Source of the DNA: Paludibacter jiangxiensis
GTDB lineage: Bacteria; Bacteroidota; Bacteroidia; Bacteroidales; Paludibacteraceae
NCBI GenBank assembly: GCA_945870155.1
Contig: CAMBSB010000004.1
Coordinates: 20,134-84,133, forward strand
Length of the DNA: 64,000 nt
Direction of reading: 5' to 3'
Shown here: positions 37,334 through 45,547 of the stretch, piece after piece
Position numbering within the stretch: position 1 is the stretch's first letter
Layout of the letters: each line of letters starts with the position of its first letter
Notes under the pieces: generated by a model
The model's input: the letters and a program-made list of their open reading frames with translations, nothing else
Database searches by the model: none
Told to the model about the DNA's origin: nothing
Position numbers and translations under genes: made by a program

Positions 37334-37609
37334 ATGGCTAACCAATCAGAAAACGGAAAAGAATACAAAATTATTTATAAAATAAATTATGTTGGCGGTG
37401 GTACATTTATTTTCGAGCATTATAGCACCAAAGCAAACTCCTTGTGTATAAATGATGATTTCAATTCATATTTAACACAAAACAAACCACTTGGAAAAAC
37501 TTATGCCTATAACGCACAAAAACCTTATGCAAATCAAGGGGCTGATTCAATTATTACAATCAACTTTTCTCAAGTTGCTTCAATTACATATACGCATGTA
37601 ATTCAATAA
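37334..37609 (+). CDS. Small hypothetical protein
   Basis: 91 residues, beginning MANQSENGKEYKIIYKINY. Pattern of alternating hydrophobic residues suggests a small beta-rich protein. No signal peptide, no membrane helix, no motif I recognise. A TAACTTTG -7-like element lies at 37181-37188, well upstream. The reading frame is intact with a clean ATG and codon use like its neighbours, so I regard it as real with moderate confidence. Confidence 0.6.
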   Translation: MANQSENGKEYKIIYKINYVGGGTFIFEHYSTKANSLCINDDFNSYLTQNKPLGKTYAYNAQKPYANQGADSIITINFSQVASITYTHVIQ

Positions 37610-37636
37610 GTTATAATTTTTATAATAGCTCGTTTT

Positions 37637-38068
37637 TCAATCTTTTTTATTTACCATCCAAGCCGAAAAAACCTGGATATATTCCCAAAACGACTCAATT
37701 AAATGTTCGGGCAAATTAGTTTCCATCAAGGCTTGTTGATAACATTGTAACCAAATTTGTCTGCCAGCTTCGTTGATTGTAAAAGGTGCATGGCGATTAA
37801 TTAACATAGGTTTACCTCTGTGTTGATTAAAATAATCAGGACCGCCACAAATTTGAATCATAAAATCAGCTGAACGAGTTTTAGCTGTCTCAAATTCCTC
37901 ATTATCAGCAGGAAATAAACTATTAATGGCACTTAACCGCATCAAATCATAGTGTCTGCTAACCATTTTCCGAATACCTTCTTCTTTCAAAGTTTTATAG
38001 AAATCGGGATGTGGTTTCGTTACATCGGGGCGAGAACCAAAGGGATATATATTTATTTGTAAATTCAT
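37637..38068 (-). CDS. Truncated haemoglobin (group II-like)
   Basis: 143 residues. Helix motifs of truncated globins: GIRKMVSRHYDLM, LFPADNEEF, ADFMIQICGGPDYFNQHRGKPML, and RHAPFTINEAGRQIWLQCYQQAL with the proximal His in RHAPF. Heme binding and oxygen or nitric oxide chemistry are family-level expectations. It is a single-gene unit on the - strand, convergent with the small ORF before it and divergent from the GNAT-nitrilase gene. Confidence 0.87.
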   Translation of the reverse strand: MNLQINIYPFGSRPDVTKPHPDFYKTLKEEGIRKMVSRHYDLMRLSAINSLFPADNEEFETAKTRSADFMIQICGGPDYFNQHRGKPMLINRHAPFTINEAGRQIWLQCYQQALMETNLPEHLIESFWEYIQVFSAWMVNKKD

Positions 38069-38229
38069 AAAATCAAGTTTTTTATCATCAAACCCTTTAT
38101 AATGAGAAATTGTTTTCCGAAAAGGATTTTTTAAATAAAAACATTCGTGATTTTATTCAAATAAATATTGTAAATTGCATCATTAAAAATTAAGATCACA
38201 TTGTACTTAATACGACAACAAATAATAGA

Positions 38230-39795
38230 ATGGCAAATAAAATTGAAAAAATAGAACTTGATTTCTTGACAATTGATGATTATCAGGAATTAAAACAGGC
38301 TATGATTATTGCATATCAAACAATTCCAAATCCTTACTGGGAAGAACATCAGATAAAAACCTTACTCACCAAATTTCCTGAAGGTCAAATAGCAATAAAA
38401 GCTGACGGTCATATTGCCGGATGTGCGCTCTCAATTATTATTGACCATGATCAGTTCGAAGAGCTTCATACTTACAAGAGGATAACCGGCAACTATACGT
38501 TTAACACACATAGGAAAACTGGAGACACTTTATACGGTATCGATGTGTTTATAAAACCGGAATTTCGTGGTTTACGCTTGGGTCGACGATTGTACGATTA
38601 CCGGAAAGAACTTTGCGAAAAGCTCAATTTAAAAGGCATTGAGTTTGGTGGACGAATACCAAATTATCATAAATATGAATCGGAATTGAGTGCCAAACAG
38701 TATATAGAGAAAGTAAAATCGAGAGAAATTTCTGACCCGGTTCTCGACTTTCAATTGTCGAATGATTTTTATCCGGTTAGAGTTCTAAAAGGTTATTTAG
38801 AAGGCGATAAAGCATCTAGCGACTATGCTGTTTTACTAAAATGGGATAATATCTATTACGAAAAACCATCGAAAAGAGCACTCGAAATTAAAAAAATTGT
38901 CCGCCTGGGATTGGTTCAATGGCAAATGCGTCCGTACAAGGATATCAATGAATTAATGCAACAAGCAGAGTATTTTGTGGATACACTAAGTGCATATCAC
39001 AGCGATTTCGCCTTATTTCCAGAGTTTTTTAACGCACCACTCATGGCCGAATTCAACAAACTTGGCGAGGCAGAAGCTATTCGGAAACTAGCTGAATATA
39101 CAGCACTTATAGTAGAGGAATTTTCAAAATTATCAATTTCGTACAATATCAATATCATCACCGGCAGTATGCCCGAGATAGTAGGCGATACACTTTATAA
39201 TGTAGGCTATTTATGCAAACGGAATGGTACAGTGGAACGATATGAAAAATTACATATTACACCCGATGAACAAAAAGCATGGGGAATGAGAGGTGGAAAC
39301 ACTTTACAAACTTTTGATACTGACTGCGGAAAAATAGGTATTCTGATTTGTTATGATGTGGAATTTCCTGAATTAAGCCGCCTCCTTGCCGATGAAGGAA
39401 TGGATATTTTATTTGTACCGTTTCTGACTGATACTCAAAATGGATATTCGCGAGTTCGATATTGTGCCCAAGCTAGAGCTATCGAAAATGAATGTTATGT
39501 GGCCATTGCCGGAAGTGTTGGAAATCTACCAAAAGTTCACAACATGGATATTCAGTATGCTCAATCCATGGTATTTACACCGAGTGATTTTGCGTTTCCA
39601 ACCACCGGAGTCAAATCGGAAGCAACACCAAACACCGAGATGATATTAATTGCAGATGTAGATTTAGATTTGATAAGAGAATTACATAATTTTGGTACAG
39701 TAAAAAATCTAAAAGATAGAAGACTGGACTTGTACGATATTAAAAGACGAAAATTATTAAATAAACCAATTGCTACAACTGAAATATCAGAGTGA
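38230..39795 (+). CDS. GNAT acetyltransferase-nitrilase fusion (carbon-nitrogen hydrolase)
   Basis: 521 residues. The first ~210 are a GNAT domain (YGIDVFIKPEFRGLRLGRRLYDYRKEL, acetyl-CoA loop). The rest is a nitrilase/amidase domain with the Glu-Lys-Cys triad: LFPEFFNAP (Glu265), EKLHITPDE (Lys340) and LICYDVEFPE (Cys374). The two-domain form is known in several bacteria and may acetylate and then hydrolyse, or couple, a small amide substrate; the substrate is not known. Own unit, with a long non-coding stretch afterwards. Confidence 0.93.
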   Translation: MANKIEKIELDFLTIDDYQELKQAMIIAYQTIPNPYWEEHQIKTLLTKFPEGQIAIKADGHIAGCALSIIIDHDQFEELHTYKRITGNYTFNTHRKTGDTLYGIDVFIKPEFRGLRLGRRLYDYRKELCEKLNLKGIEFGGRIPNYHKYESELSAKQYIEKVKSREISDPVLDFQLSNDFYPVRVLKGYLEGDKASSDYAVLLKWDNIYYEKPSKRALEIKKIVRLGLVQWQMRPYKDINELMQQAEYFVDTLSAYHSDFALFPEFFNAPLMAEFNKLGEAEAIRKLAEYTALIVEEFSKLSISYNINIITGSMPEIVGDTLYNVGYLCKRNGTVERYEKLHITPDEQKAWGMRGGNTLQTFDTDCGKIGILICYDVEFPELSRLLADEGMDILFVPFLTDTQNGYSRVRYCAQARAIENECYVAIAGSVGNLPKVHNMDIQYAQSMVFTPSDFAFPTTGVKSEATPNTEMILIADVDLDLIRELHNFGTVKNLKDRRLDLYDIKRRKLLNKPIATTEISE

Positions 39796-39951
39796 AATGG
39801 GGTGGAAATTAAATTTTATATTATACTCCAATATCCGCAAATCATAGTATGATTTATTGATATACATAAATTTATGAGTTTAGTTTTAAAATAGACATGC
39901 TTAGCAAGCAATATCTATTAATGATAGAATTCTTAAATAATTAATTTTTAC

Positions 39952-39985
39952 GACCCCCAACCCCCAAAGGGGGCTTTAAGACAGG
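39952..39985 (+). repeat. GACCCCCAACCCCC dispersed element, copy A
   Basis: GACCCCCAACCCCCAAAG followed by GGGGCTTTAAGACAGG. It is nearly identical to the copy at 62616-62651. An inverted relative lies about 50 bases downstream (40033-40078), so the two could fold into a large hairpin. Confidence 0.75.
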
Positions 39986-40032
39986 GTCTATTCTATTTTA
40001 GAGTATTTTAATAAAACAGGAAATTCTTTCTG

Positions 40033-40078
40033 AAGCCCCACCCGATAGCTATCGGGATAAACAGGGGTTGGGGGGTCA
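40033..40078 (-). repeat. Inverted relative of the GACCCCCAACCCC element
   Basis: Read on the - strand this begins GACCCCCCAACCCC and continues into a perfect 16-base palindrome, CCCGATAGCTATCGGG (40041-40056), before GGGGCTTC. It pairs in inverted orientation with 39952-39985. Confidence 0.7.
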
Positions 40079-40483
40079 AAACCTAAAATATATCATTAAA
40101 TATTTTCAATTACTTATGATTATCATAAGTTTACATATTTATTGCGGATTTAAGGATAAAAGCCCTTATTCTTCTTTTTTCTTCCCTTAGTAGTCACGAA
40201 TTAGAAAATGTTTTAACCCTTATTGATACCAATTTCGACAACTAAATTAAATCTTTTTTGTTTGTTATAGTTTATAAAACCACTTCAGATTATATTTTGG
40301 GAATAACATTTAAACAACCACAACCCAAATAATATTGTCTTAAATGTAAATTCTTCAAGAAATATTAGTTAAATAGATATTTCAAATTACCTCACAAACA
40401 ATGCTTACAGTACGATAATGAAATTTATTTTATAACTTTGATAATATTTGATAAGTGAAAGCAATTATTTTAAAAATTATCTT

Positions 40484-40775
40484 TATATTTGCATCAAGTT
40501 TAAAACAAATAAACATTTTTTACTATTAAACTTAAAACTCTTTGCTAACAACTGTTTTAATTTCCTTATAACTAATAGGACTTATGACATTTTGCAACAC
40601 CATATCTAAGTTTTACTTGTATGCCACTAATGTAAAATTAGCTGCAAACGGTGTTTTGCTTGAAAGATTATTTTTTCTAACAATATCAGCGCAAAAACAA
40701 TTTATAGTTTTCGCGTGATTTTATTTTATACTGCCTTTGAAGGAAATGTAAATTTCTTTCAAAGGCAGTTTTTTT
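40484..40775 (+). ncRNA. Candidate small RNA between a -7-like element and a strong terminator
   Basis: TATATTTG (40484-40491) fits the TAnnTTTG -7 box, and the next strong intrinsic terminator ends at 40775, with no ORF between. The segment can form an internal stem between TTGCAACACC and GGTGTTTTGC. The product would be about 275 bases. It could equally be a leader for the gene at 41048 with the terminator acting as an attenuator. No known RNA family recognised. Confidence 0.35.
40730..40775 (+). terminator. Strong intrinsic terminator in the intergenic region
   Basis: ACTGCCTTTGAA pairs with TTCAAAGGCAGT through a loop of about 16 bases (extended by GGAAA/TTTC), followed by TTTTTTT. It lies about 930 bases after the nearest upstream stop codon, so it probably ends a transcript that starts within the gap. 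Confidence 0.85.
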
Positions 40776-40785
40776 ACTAGTAAAT

Positions 40786-40968
40786 ACAACTCTTGGCGTA
40801 GAAATAGCTTCTCTTGGTAGTGAAACAGCATCTCTTGATCGAGAAATGCAATCTCTTGGTTGTGAAATGGTATCTCTTAATTGCGAAATGGTATCTCTTG
40901 ATTGCGAAATGCCATCTCTTGGTTGCGAAATGGCATCTGTTGATAAAGAAATGGCATCTGTTGGAAAA
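40786..40968. repeat. 21-bp minisatellite, eight full units
   Basis: Eight exact 21-base units run from 40801 to 40968, each beginning GAAA, with consensus core GAAATGGNATCTCTTG; a partial unit precedes at about 40786. The unit length is divisible by three, so both strands stay open (60-111 codon ORFs), but the peptides have no signal peptide or family. The repeat lies between the strong terminator and the gene at 41048. Confidence 0.9.
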
Positions 40969-41047
40969 AAATCGAAAATTATTATTACAAATACAATGAT
41001 ATATACAATTTCAATCTTCAATCTTTAATCCTTAAAAAATTTACAAA

Positions 41048-41737
41048 ATGACAAGAGTAGAACAAAACCAATTGAACATGATGAAAAGTGTAGATCAATT
41101 CTTCACTAACAATCAATCTCATTTTAGTGCCCATCCGGCTATAGTGGCAGCTGCCAACAAGTTGAAAACACTTATTAGCGATATTAATTCGCATAGTCAG
41201 GTACAGGCAGTTAGCACCAAAGCCGACACTGCGATTAAAGCCAAAGCCAAAAGCATTTTAATTGACACTTTACTTAAAGTGGTTGGAGGAATGGCTGCCC
41301 ATGCTGCTACCACGGGCGATACCCGGCTGAAAATGACTGCCGACATCACCCCCTCGGAACTTAAAAAGATGCCTGAAAACGAACTGATGATAAAAATCCG
41401 CGCTACTTACGAAGCCGCTTTGCCACTTGCCACAGAGCTGGCACCATGGGGAGTAACCCAAGTCGATATTGATGCACTCAATGCCGGAGCCGATGAATAT
41501 ACTACCAAAAGTCCCGGCATACGCAACCTGAAAGCAAAAACCGTACAAGCCACCACCGATCTCAAGGCCAAACAGGATGAAGCCAATACCCATATCAAAT
41601 CTATCCTGGATCCCATGATGTTACCCTTCAAAAACCTGAACCCAACCCTACATGGCGAATACCTGAATGCCCGTGTTATTGTGGATTTAGGAGGTGGAAA
41701 AAGCGCAGCACCTGTGGATGTGAAGCCGGTGGAATAA
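41048..41737 (+). CDS. Hypothetical alpha-helical protein
   Basis: 229 residues, Ala- and Lys-rich and helical throughout, with no signal peptide or membrane helix. Stretches such as STKADTAIKAKAKSILIDTLLKVVGGMAAHAATTGD and KAKTVQATTDLKAKQDEANTHIKSILDPMM suggest a helical bundle or coiled coil. It ends with a Gly/Ala/Pro-rich tail. Codon use is noticeably more GC-rich than in neighbouring genes, which hints at high expression or transfer. It sits just after the 21-bp minisatellite and before a strong terminator. No function assigned. Confidence 0.8.
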   Translation: MTRVEQNQLNMMKSVDQFFTNNQSHFSAHPAIVAAANKLKTLISDINSHSQVQAVSTKADTAIKAKAKSILIDTLLKVVGGMAAHAATTGDTRLKMTADITPSELKKMPENELMIKIRATYEAALPLATELAPWGVTQVDIDALNAGADEYTTKSPGIRNLKAKTVQATTDLKAKQDEANTHIKSILDPMMLPFKNLNPTLHGEYLNARVIVDLGGGKSAAPVDVKPVE

Positions 41738-41739
41738 AA

Positions 41740-41793
41740 ACATTACAACTCCTACGATGGGTTTAAAGTCATCGTAGGAGTTGAATGTTTTTG
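41740..41793 (+). terminator. Intrinsic terminator after the helical hypothetical gene
   Basis: A long, nearly perfect stem, CAACTCCTACGATG / CATCGTAGGAGTTG, extended by ACATT/ATGT, around a 10-base loop and followed by TTTTTG. One of the strongest hairpins in the window. Confidence 0.92.
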
Positions 41794-42085
41794 TACTCCA
41801 GCACGTGAACTCACAAATGATTGATGCTTAATTGAATTTCTGTAGGTTTATTTTTTCAAATATTTTCTTCATTTCGTAAATAAGATTTATGCTAGAATTA
41901 AAATCTTATTTTAAATATTTACGATTTGATAAAAAATTAATTTACGAAACTTTTAAGTGTTTTCTTTAAGAAAGTTGTATATTTGTACTTTCGTAAAATA
42001 AATGTTAACGGCAAAGTTAAAAAGTGACTCGACGACAGGGTCATGGTTATACCGACAAATAAAATAAATCTGTAAAAACTAAAAT
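41794..42085. other. Intergenic region before the nuclease gene
   Basis: AT-rich and non-coding. It contains a -7-like TATATTTG at 41978-41985, which could serve the gene at 42086, and a less AT-rich block at about 42003-42060 with GTTAACGGCAAAGTT that differs in base composition from its surroundings. No RNA or ORF seen. Confidence 0.5.
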
Positions 42086-43066
42086 ATGAGCAAGAAAAAC
42101 TATTGGTGTTATAGAGTCGATACTAGTAATATCAAATATTTCACCAACGAACTTAACGAAGGAAGATTAAGACAAGGTTGGGGTTGGGATAAGGCGCAAG
42201 ATTTAAGAAACTTTAAGCTAGATGAAGGTGCTGGTCGAAATAGACCTATGTTTAATAAAGTTAAAAAGGGCGATATTCTACTAATTCCTCAATTACCAAA
42301 TTGGGGGGAGGTTGCTTTGGTTGAAGCGACTGAAGACTGGAACAAAGGATATTTTTTTGATATAAACCCAAAGTATGGAGACTATGGACACGTATTTCCA
42401 GCTAAATATCTTAAAAAATTCACAAGAGATAATGCAAATGTAACTGGCAATTTACGTTCTACTTTAAAAAATCCATCCAGATTTTGGAATATCAATCATT
42501 ATTCAGACGATGTAGATTTATTACTTAATACACAAATCACAGAACTATCCAAGAGACAAGACCATAATAGTCGATTAGAAAGTTCAATTGGTTCAGTATT
42601 TAATGATGTTTTTGATCAAACGTTATTTGCTGATAAGTTGTATGAGAAATTGACAGAGCAATTCACTAGAGAAGAATGGGAGTTTGCACTGGTTTATGGA
42701 CTTAAACAAATGTTCCCATTTTACCAAATAGAACGAGTAGGCGGGAAAGAAGAAAAAAATCATGGCACTGACATTTTAATAAAAATACCGAGTATTCTAT
42801 CAAATTATGGTTATGCAATAGCTATTCAAGTTAAAGATTACGATGGGTTCGTTGGTAATGAAGTTATCGCACAGATAAACAAAGCTGACAATTATTGGGA
42901 TAGCGAAAATTTAAAACTTATAGAGAAAATAGTAATTATTACCAAAGCAAAAAAAGACGAAAACATTAGACTTCTTGAACACGATAAGAATGTAAAGTTT
43001 ATTTTTGCGACTGAATTAAAACAACTTTTGACTGAAATTGGAAAATGTTTTATCGGGATGAAATAA
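42086..43066 (+). CDS. Predicted Mrr-like restriction endonuclease with EVE/PUA-like N-terminal domain
   Basis: 326 residues. The first ~135 look like a PUA/EVE-type domain (YWCYRVDTSNI, LRQGWGWDKAQDLRNF, VKKGDILLIPQLPNWGEVALVEATEDW), a fold often used to read modified bases. The C-terminal ~140 are PD-(D/E)xK-like: YQIERVGGKEEKNHGTDILI (Asp) and YAIAIQVKDYDG (QxK), as in Mrr-type nucleases. Inferred: a modification-dependent (type IV-like) restriction enzyme in phage defence. No methyltransferase is nearby, which fits this. Experimental activity unknown. Confidence 0.78.
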   Translation: MSKKNYWCYRVDTSNIKYFTNELNEGRLRQGWGWDKAQDLRNFKLDEGAGRNRPMFNKVKKGDILLIPQLPNWGEVALVEATEDWNKGYFFDINPKYGDYGHVFPAKYLKKFTRDNANVTGNLRSTLKNPSRFWNINHYSDDVDLLLNTQITELSKRQDHNSRLESSIGSVFNDVFDQTLFADKLYEKLTEQFTREEWEFALVYGLKQMFPFYQIERVGGKEEKNHGTDILIKIPSILSNYGYAIAIQVKDYDGFVGNEVIAQINKADNYWDSENLKLIEKIVIITKAKKDENIRLLEHDKNVKFIFATELKQLLTEIGKCFIGMK

Positions 43067-43083
43067 ACCCAGCCGTTTACAAA

Positions 43084-43190
43084 GTGTAGCGGTCATTAAG
43101 GGTTTCCGTGGTATTCGAGCATTCTGCCCCGCATAAACTTCGCTGTAGCTTGACAGTGACGAAGCCCGCAATCCCTTACTGCCGCTACAC
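43084..43190. repeat. 107-bp imperfect palindromic element
   Basis: Outer arms GTGTAGCGGTCATTAAGGG (43084-43102) and CCCTTACTGCCGCTACAC (43173-43190) pair with one bulged base and one mismatch. An inner hairpin, CTTCG-CTGT ... ACAG-...-CGAAG, lies at about 43138-43164. Much richer in GC than its neighbours. It begins 18 bases after the nuclease gene stop. Asymmetric, folded and placed after a single ORF, it resembles cassette-type recombination sites, but canonical attC boxes are not seen. Confidence 0.7.
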
Positions 43191-43280
43191 TCAAACATTA
43201 TGATCATTCTTAAACATCAGGAGATGATAGTATAAATATACAGGGTTATTAATTAATAACTTTCATTAAAACTAAATAAA

Positions 43281-43757
43281 ATGGCAAAATTCATTATCAT
43301 CAGAGGCAAGAAAGATTCAGGAAAAACAACAACGGCAGGTCTTGTTTTTATTGAACTTTTAAAAATTTCCGAATTAAAACATCTGGTCAATGGTAAAGAC
43401 GTTGTTTCAAACAGTCTAGAATATAATTCTGATACTGGCGATTTAAAAGACTTTAGTGCAATTCTAACAATAAATAGTAAAAAAATTGCTATTATAAGTG
43501 CTGGTGATGAGGTAAATCCTTTAGCAAATAATATTAATGATTTTATCGCAAATAATATAAATATAATAATTTGCTGTGCGCGAAGCAGAAATGTTAAAGG
43601 TTCTACTTACAGAATGATAATTGACACATATACTAAAGATCATCAAATTCTAAAAGAAATTTGGGTTTACTATAGTATAGATAAAGAAGACAAAGATGTA
43701 ATAAAGAAAGCTTCTGTTTTCGAAATTTTCGAAATTGTAAATAAATATGTAAAATAA
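43281..43757 (+). CDS. Small P-loop NTPase-like protein
   Basis: 158 residues. A clear Walker A, RGKKDSGKTTT, sits at residues about 8-18, followed by a hydrophobic strand (KKIAIISAGD) and another (NINIIICCARSRN) that could hold Walker B-like and switch residues. No helicase or kinase motifs. The small size suggests a minimal nucleotide-binding or kinase-like protein. It starts 215 bases after the predicted nuclease gene, past the palindromic element, so it might be part of an accessory module, but coupling is not shown. Confidence 0.7.
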   Translation: MAKFIIIRGKKDSGKTTTAGLVFIELLKISELKHLVNGKDVVSNSLEYNSDTGDLKDFSAILTINSKKIAIISAGDEVNPLANNINDFIANNINIIICCARSRNVKGSTYRMIIDTYTKDHQILKEIWVYYSIDKEDKDVIKKASVFEIFEIVNKYVK

Positions 43758-43789
43758 ACAAGTACTTTAATTTTATAAATAATAATCAA

Positions 43790-45190
43790 ATGAAATCAAT
43801 ATCAAGAAAATACATTTGTATTCTATTTGTTTTTCAGCCTTTATTTTTACTTTGTCAAATAACTATTAAAGAGATGGATAAGAAGATAGAAGAAAAGATA
43901 GTTATAAAGCCTGAACCTTACGATAGTCTAAAAAACTGGGAGACTCATGAAAATGAAAAAGACTATAAAATGTATATAGGTCTTCAAGTATATTTACCAC
44001 CTTTCGTGAACCAAACAGATGAATCAATGCGTATCGAAATTGGGAATAGAACATATAATGAATATGAGATACCAATTTTGTTTACTCAAACACCAACTAT
44101 TATTAATCTTGATAGTTTAAATAAAACTATGACTTTACGAGAATATAATTTAAGGGGTGAAATTAAAAAGATTACAATATATAAGAAAGCTGCTACTTTA
44201 GCCTATAAACCTTTTATTTTGTCAAGTCTAAAAGACTACACAACCGATTCTAGAGTCTATTTAATTGTTACAAATGATATCAGTATAGGAGATAAATATT
44301 ATACTATTATCGATGTTATTTACGGGGAGAGAAGGGATTCTTTATATAAAAGAATAAGAGAGAACTTAAAATCACAAGATGTTAGTGGTCAATTTCAAGA
44401 TAATTATGTGTTTTCTCAGAGCTATAAATATAATCGAGTATTTGTTCTAAAAAATGACATATCAGGAGATACAACATATTGTGTTGACTTAGAAAGATTT
44501 TTTTTGGTTCCATACTTTGTTAAACAAAAGGAGCTATTCAAGAATAAAAAACTTGTTTATGACGATCTCAAAACTGGTTCGGGAGATTGGAGTAGTTTTG
44601 TTAACTCTGATATTGTGACATTTGATACTCGTTATGAAATAAAAAAAGAAAATGATAAGGGAAAAGATGTAACTGAAGGGAAAGAAGTAGTAGTTGTACC
44701 TGGTAGTAAATGGTATTGTTCTGACGTAACATTGGTAAAAGAAAAATCAACATCTAGATATGAATCAAGAACGTATAATATTCGCTATATACTTGGGAAT
44801 GAAAAGAATGAAGAGATTGCATTAGAGTCTTTAAAGGGCTTTATGACAGAAGTGGAATATTTAAAGAGAGAAGCAAATAACAAAATACAAATGGAGCAAC
44901 TGCTTATAAAACAGAAACAAGAACTGCAACTTAGGAATGAAAATGTTCGTAAAGCAACAGAAAAACGAAAAGCTGAATGTGTCAATTTATATGGACAAAT
45001 AAATGGTGAGTTAATTGCCCAAGAAAAAATAAAAATTGGAATGACACAAGAAATGTGTAAATATGCTTGGGGTAATCCTTATTCGTCAAACAAAACAACA
45101 ATAAAAGATCGTGTTACCGAAAATTGGTTCTATTTGATGGGATATATTCTTTATTTTGAGAATGGTATTTTATCAAGAATTGAAGAATAA
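43790..45190 (+). CDS. Exported protein with OmlA/SmpA-like C-terminal domain
   Basis: 466 residues: signal peptide-like start (about 1-24, FQPLFLLCQI), an unassigned central region, a coiled-coil-like Glu/Lys-rich stretch (about 360-400, EQLLIKQKQELQLRNENVRKATEKRK), and a C-terminal ~60 residues (EKIKIGMTQEMCKYAWGNPYSSN ... YILYFENGILSRIEE) matching the OmlA/SmpA-type lipoprotein fold pattern (IGMT...WG.P). It begins 32 bases after the P-loop gene. Function unknown; the tail suggests envelope assembly or a peptide-binding role. Confidence 0.7.
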   Translation: MKSISRKYICILFVFQPLFLLCQITIKEMDKKIEEKIVIKPEPYDSLKNWETHENEKDYKMYIGLQVYLPPFVNQTDESMRIEIGNRTYNEYEIPILFTQTPTIINLDSLNKTMTLREYNLRGEIKKITIYKKAATLAYKPFILSSLKDYTTDSRVYLIVTNDISIGDKYYTIIDVIYGERRDSLYKRIRENLKSQDVSGQFQDNYVFSQSYKYNRVFVLKNDISGDTTYCVDLERFFLVPYFVKQKELFKNKKLVYDDLKTGSGDWSSFVNSDIVTFDTRYEIKKENDKGKDVTEGKEVVVVPGSKWYCSDVTLVKEKSTSRYESRTYNIRYILGNEKNEEIALESLKGFMTEVEYLKREANNKIQMEQLLIKQKQELQLRNENVRKATEKRKAECVNLYGQINGELIAQEKIKIGMTQEMCKYAWGNPYSSNKTTIKDRVTENWFYLMGYILYFENGILSRIEE

Positions 45191-45390
45191 ATAAAGTGTA
45201 ATTTTTCAAATTGTGTGTAAAATAATTTAAAACCCTTGTTGGTCGTAAAGTATTTATTTAATAGGAGTTAGTCATAGCGTTCAATTATGTCGTAGCTAAA
45301 TGCAAGGCTAACTTGATATAATTATCATTTAAGGTTTCAGATAGCAATTATTGGTAAGTGCCACTTGCGTTTACAAATATTAAAATCCAT

Positions 45391-45445
45391 TACATTTCAC
45401 TATCCATTTATATAATTGGCTGAATTTCAGGTTTGAAGTTCAGCC
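45391..45445. repeat. 55-bp hairpin-bearing direct repeat, left copy
   Basis: Matches 46377-46431 at 50 of 55 positions. The last 28 bases form a hairpin, GGCTGAA..TTCA / TGAA..TTCAGCC. It lies left of the HEPN/MNT pair, with the right copy after it. T-rich sequence follows this copy, so it may also terminate transcripts. Confidence 0.8.
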
Positions 45446-45539
45446 GTTTATTTATTAGTATAAAAAATCAATTCTATTAAAGCTCAAATTGTTTAAAAAT
45501 ATTTTTTGTATTTTTACATCAATTTTCGGTCTAAGTGTG

Positions 45540-45547
45540 TATCTTTG
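45540..45547 (+). promoter_or_regulatory. -7-like element upstream of the HEPN gene
   Basis: TATCTTTG, 16 bases before the ATG at 45564, matching TAnnTTTG. No TTTG at the standard distance is seen. If used, the leader would be only about ten bases. Confidence 0.45.

Larger units (their letters stand above)
39796..40483. other. Non-coding stretch with inverted GC-rich elements
   Basis: No credible gene. It holds the inverted pair of GC-rich elements at 39952-39985 and 40033-40078 in an otherwise very AT-rich region. No promoter, RNA gene or pseudogene remains could be recognised in the rest. Confidence 0.6.

Noticed and set aside
40786-40968. CRISPR array
   Set aside because: The 21-bp units are directly adjacent without unique spacers, and no cas gene is present.
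40686-41021. 111-codon - strand ORF and two 60-codon + strand ORFs across the 21-bp repeats
   Set aside because: Open frames are a by-product of a repeat unit divisible by three. The peptides have only simple heptad repetition, and the - strand ORF runs through the strong terminator hairpin.
43066-43200. Canonical integron attC site
   Set aside because: Folded palindrome is present, but I found no RYYYAAC or GTTRRRY core boxes at its ends and no integron integrase in the window. Kept as an unexplained palindromic element instead.
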